Assembly: GCA_014695345.1 (NCBI GenBank)
Contig: JACJOC010000052.1
Span: 1-64,000 of the forward strand
Reading direction: 5' to 3'
DNA length: 64,000 bases
Source: Cyanobacteria bacterium FACHB-471
GTDB taxonomy: Bacteria; Cyanobacteriota; Cyanobacteriia; Elainellales; Elainellaceae
Part shown: positions 63,248-64,000 of the stretch, in pieces
Numbering within the stretch: the stretch's first letter is position 1
How the letters are laid out: every line of letters starts with the position of its first letter
Notes under the pieces: generated by a model
Database searches by the model: none
The model's input: only the letters and a program-made list of their open reading frames with translations
Told to the model about the DNA's origin: nothing
Made by a program: the position numbers and the translations under genes

Positions 63248-64000
63248 ATGAAGCGCAAGAATCATAAAGTCGTTGCATTGGTAGCCCAGAGCGGTATCGC
63301 CCTTTCCTTTTTGCTAGGGTCGATTGGGTTTGTGGCTCTGCCTGCGCGATCGGCAGAATCGCTGACAGAGTTAGATTCTTCTAAGTTGATCCTGGCGCAA
63401 CGGCTGACAGCAGAAGAGCGTGAAGAACTGGAGCGACTGCGCGAAGCACAGCAAACCCAGGAACAGGTACAGGCTGAAGCCAATCAAGTTTTTAGCCGCA
63501 CAACGACATTGTTTAACGTTTTGCTGGCAGTACTGGCGCTGTTGCTGGTGGGGGCGATCGCAGGCCTCTGGCTATTGAGAAGAGCTGTAATTCGAGAAGT
63601 AACCGCGATCGCCAAGAACCACGTTAAGGAGTTGGGCGACCTGGAAGGCGAAATCGTCAAAACTAAGGCGGAAGTCGATTCAATTCTGCAAGAAGCCGAA
63701 GACATCGCTGACGAGCTAAGCCAGTATGCCGACAAGTTTCAGGCTGAAGTGGGCAGCAAGCGTGATGTTTTGTCGAAACTGGTGGCTGAAATCACTCAGC
63801 TTAAAGACAAGACTGCTGCTGAGTTCGAGACACATCTGAAAGCAATTCAACAAAAGCTGGACGATTCAGAATCCACCTTGGCGGCTCAGTTGTCTGAGGT
63901 TCAGGTGAATGTGGTGAACCGGAAAGACCAGACGCTACAACACCTGGTGACTTCAGAGCAAGATTTTACTAGCCAGCTAGACGAATTGCGATCGCACACG
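63248..64000 (+). CDS. Coiled-coil membrane protein, N-terminal part (runs off window)
   Basis: Open frame from ATG 63248 (AAGGAAAA upstream) to the window edge; about 251 residues visible. It has an N-terminal signal peptide (VVALVAQSGIALSFLLGSIG and ALPARSAES), a transmembrane helix (LFNVLLAVLALLLVGAIAG) and then long coiled-coil sequence rich in Glu, Lys, Gln and Leu (EVDSILQEAEDIADELSQYA, QQKLDDSESTLAAQLSEVQ). It resembles cyanobacterial TPR proteins with N-terminal coiled coils; the TPR part would be downstream. Function unknown. Confidence 0.8.
   Translation, partial: MKRKNHKVVALVAQSGIALSFLLGSIGFVALPARSAESLTELDSSKLILAQRLTAEEREELERLREAQQTQEQVQAEANQVFSRTTTLFNVLLAVLALLLVGAIAGLWLLRRAVIREVTAIAKNHVKELGDLEGEIVKTKAEVDSILQEAEDIADELSQYADKFQAEVGSKRDVLSKLVAEITQLKDKTAAEFETHLKAIQQKLDDSESTLAAQLSEVQVNVVNRKDQTLQHLVTSEQDFTSQLDELRSHT

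Overview
The window is chromosomal DNA of a cyanobacterium, most likely a filamentous, Leptolyngbya/Oscillatoriales-like lineage. Evidence: the HIP1 octamer GCGATCGC is scattered through genes and spacers, several cyanobacterium-typical genes are present (NarM, Tll0287/DUF3365-type heme sensor, DUF3155, DUF6464, CYP110-like P450, C5-pathway HemL), and short palindromic repeats typical of these genomes sit in many spacers. No phage, integrative element, complete insertion sequence, rRNA operon or CRISPR array was seen.

Layout. 1-2.6 kb: 5' part of a large surface protein gene running off the left edge, an empty spacer, and a CPA1 antiporter gene. 2.8-7.3 kb: compact housekeeping run on the plus strand (ffh, rpsP, khpA-like, phoH, a lumenal-type protein, narM), linking protein targeting, ribosome assembly and RNA metabolism. 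7.5-11.1 kb: pgm and a binding-protein/OmpA fusion. 11.1-16.3 kb (minus): DUF6464, a stand-alone EF-G with the cysteines of the redox-sensitive cyanobacterial EF-G, a glutathionyl-hydroquinone-reductase-like GST, a glycosyltransferase. 16.4-20.7 kb (minus): methyltransferase, a 59-residue peptide gene, a small membrane-anchored protein with a repeat-derived C-terminus and a secreted TPR protein, plus a 41/21-bp tandem repeat array. 20.8-21.6 kb: an intact VapC-type toxin-antitoxin pair. 21.8-25.3 kb: a decaying patch with a fused remnant of a BTAD-type regulator and a frameshifted, truncated subtilisin-like protein with six PPC repeats.

26.6-34.2 kb: Mn-catalase, acyltransferase, guanine deaminase, an M15 peptidase with a novel-looking four-copy repeat, a Crp-family pseudogene, a membrane protein, hemL. 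34.2-38.7 kb: a DUF4347/lectin/RTX surface protein and a long non-coding stretch. 38.7-46.2 kb: ClC transporter with CBS domains, a Gfo/Idh oxidoreductase, RlmD-like rRNA methyltransferase lacking one Fe-S cysteine, lpxD, a TetR regulator, Hsp20. 46.5-53.4 kb: DUF3155, a histidine kinase, DUF3365-HAMP heme sensor, EVE-domain protein, CNNM/CorC transporter, tRNA with CAU anticodon (probably tRNA-Ile2), pyrE. 53.7-57.3 kb: a lower-GC-looking unknown helical protein, an antitoxin-like gene followed by a toxin gene broken by one TGA, and a P450. 57.8-64 kb: a protein with a TIR-like C-terminal signature, a small conserved protein, mltA, Uma2, a CPA1 antiporter with a TrkA-N-type domain and the start of a coiled-coil membrane protein.

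The most unusual observations are (a) a 37-39 bp palindromic repeat that has entered two protein genes in frame and encodes the same peptide in both, (b) the 41/21-bp array beside a peptide gene with a strong ribosome binding site that was easy to miss, (c) the four-copy repeat in the M15 peptidase, (d) the missing Fe-S ligand of RlmD, and (e) the clustering of broken accessory genes. All functional names are from recognition of motifs in the translated sequence; no database search was run.
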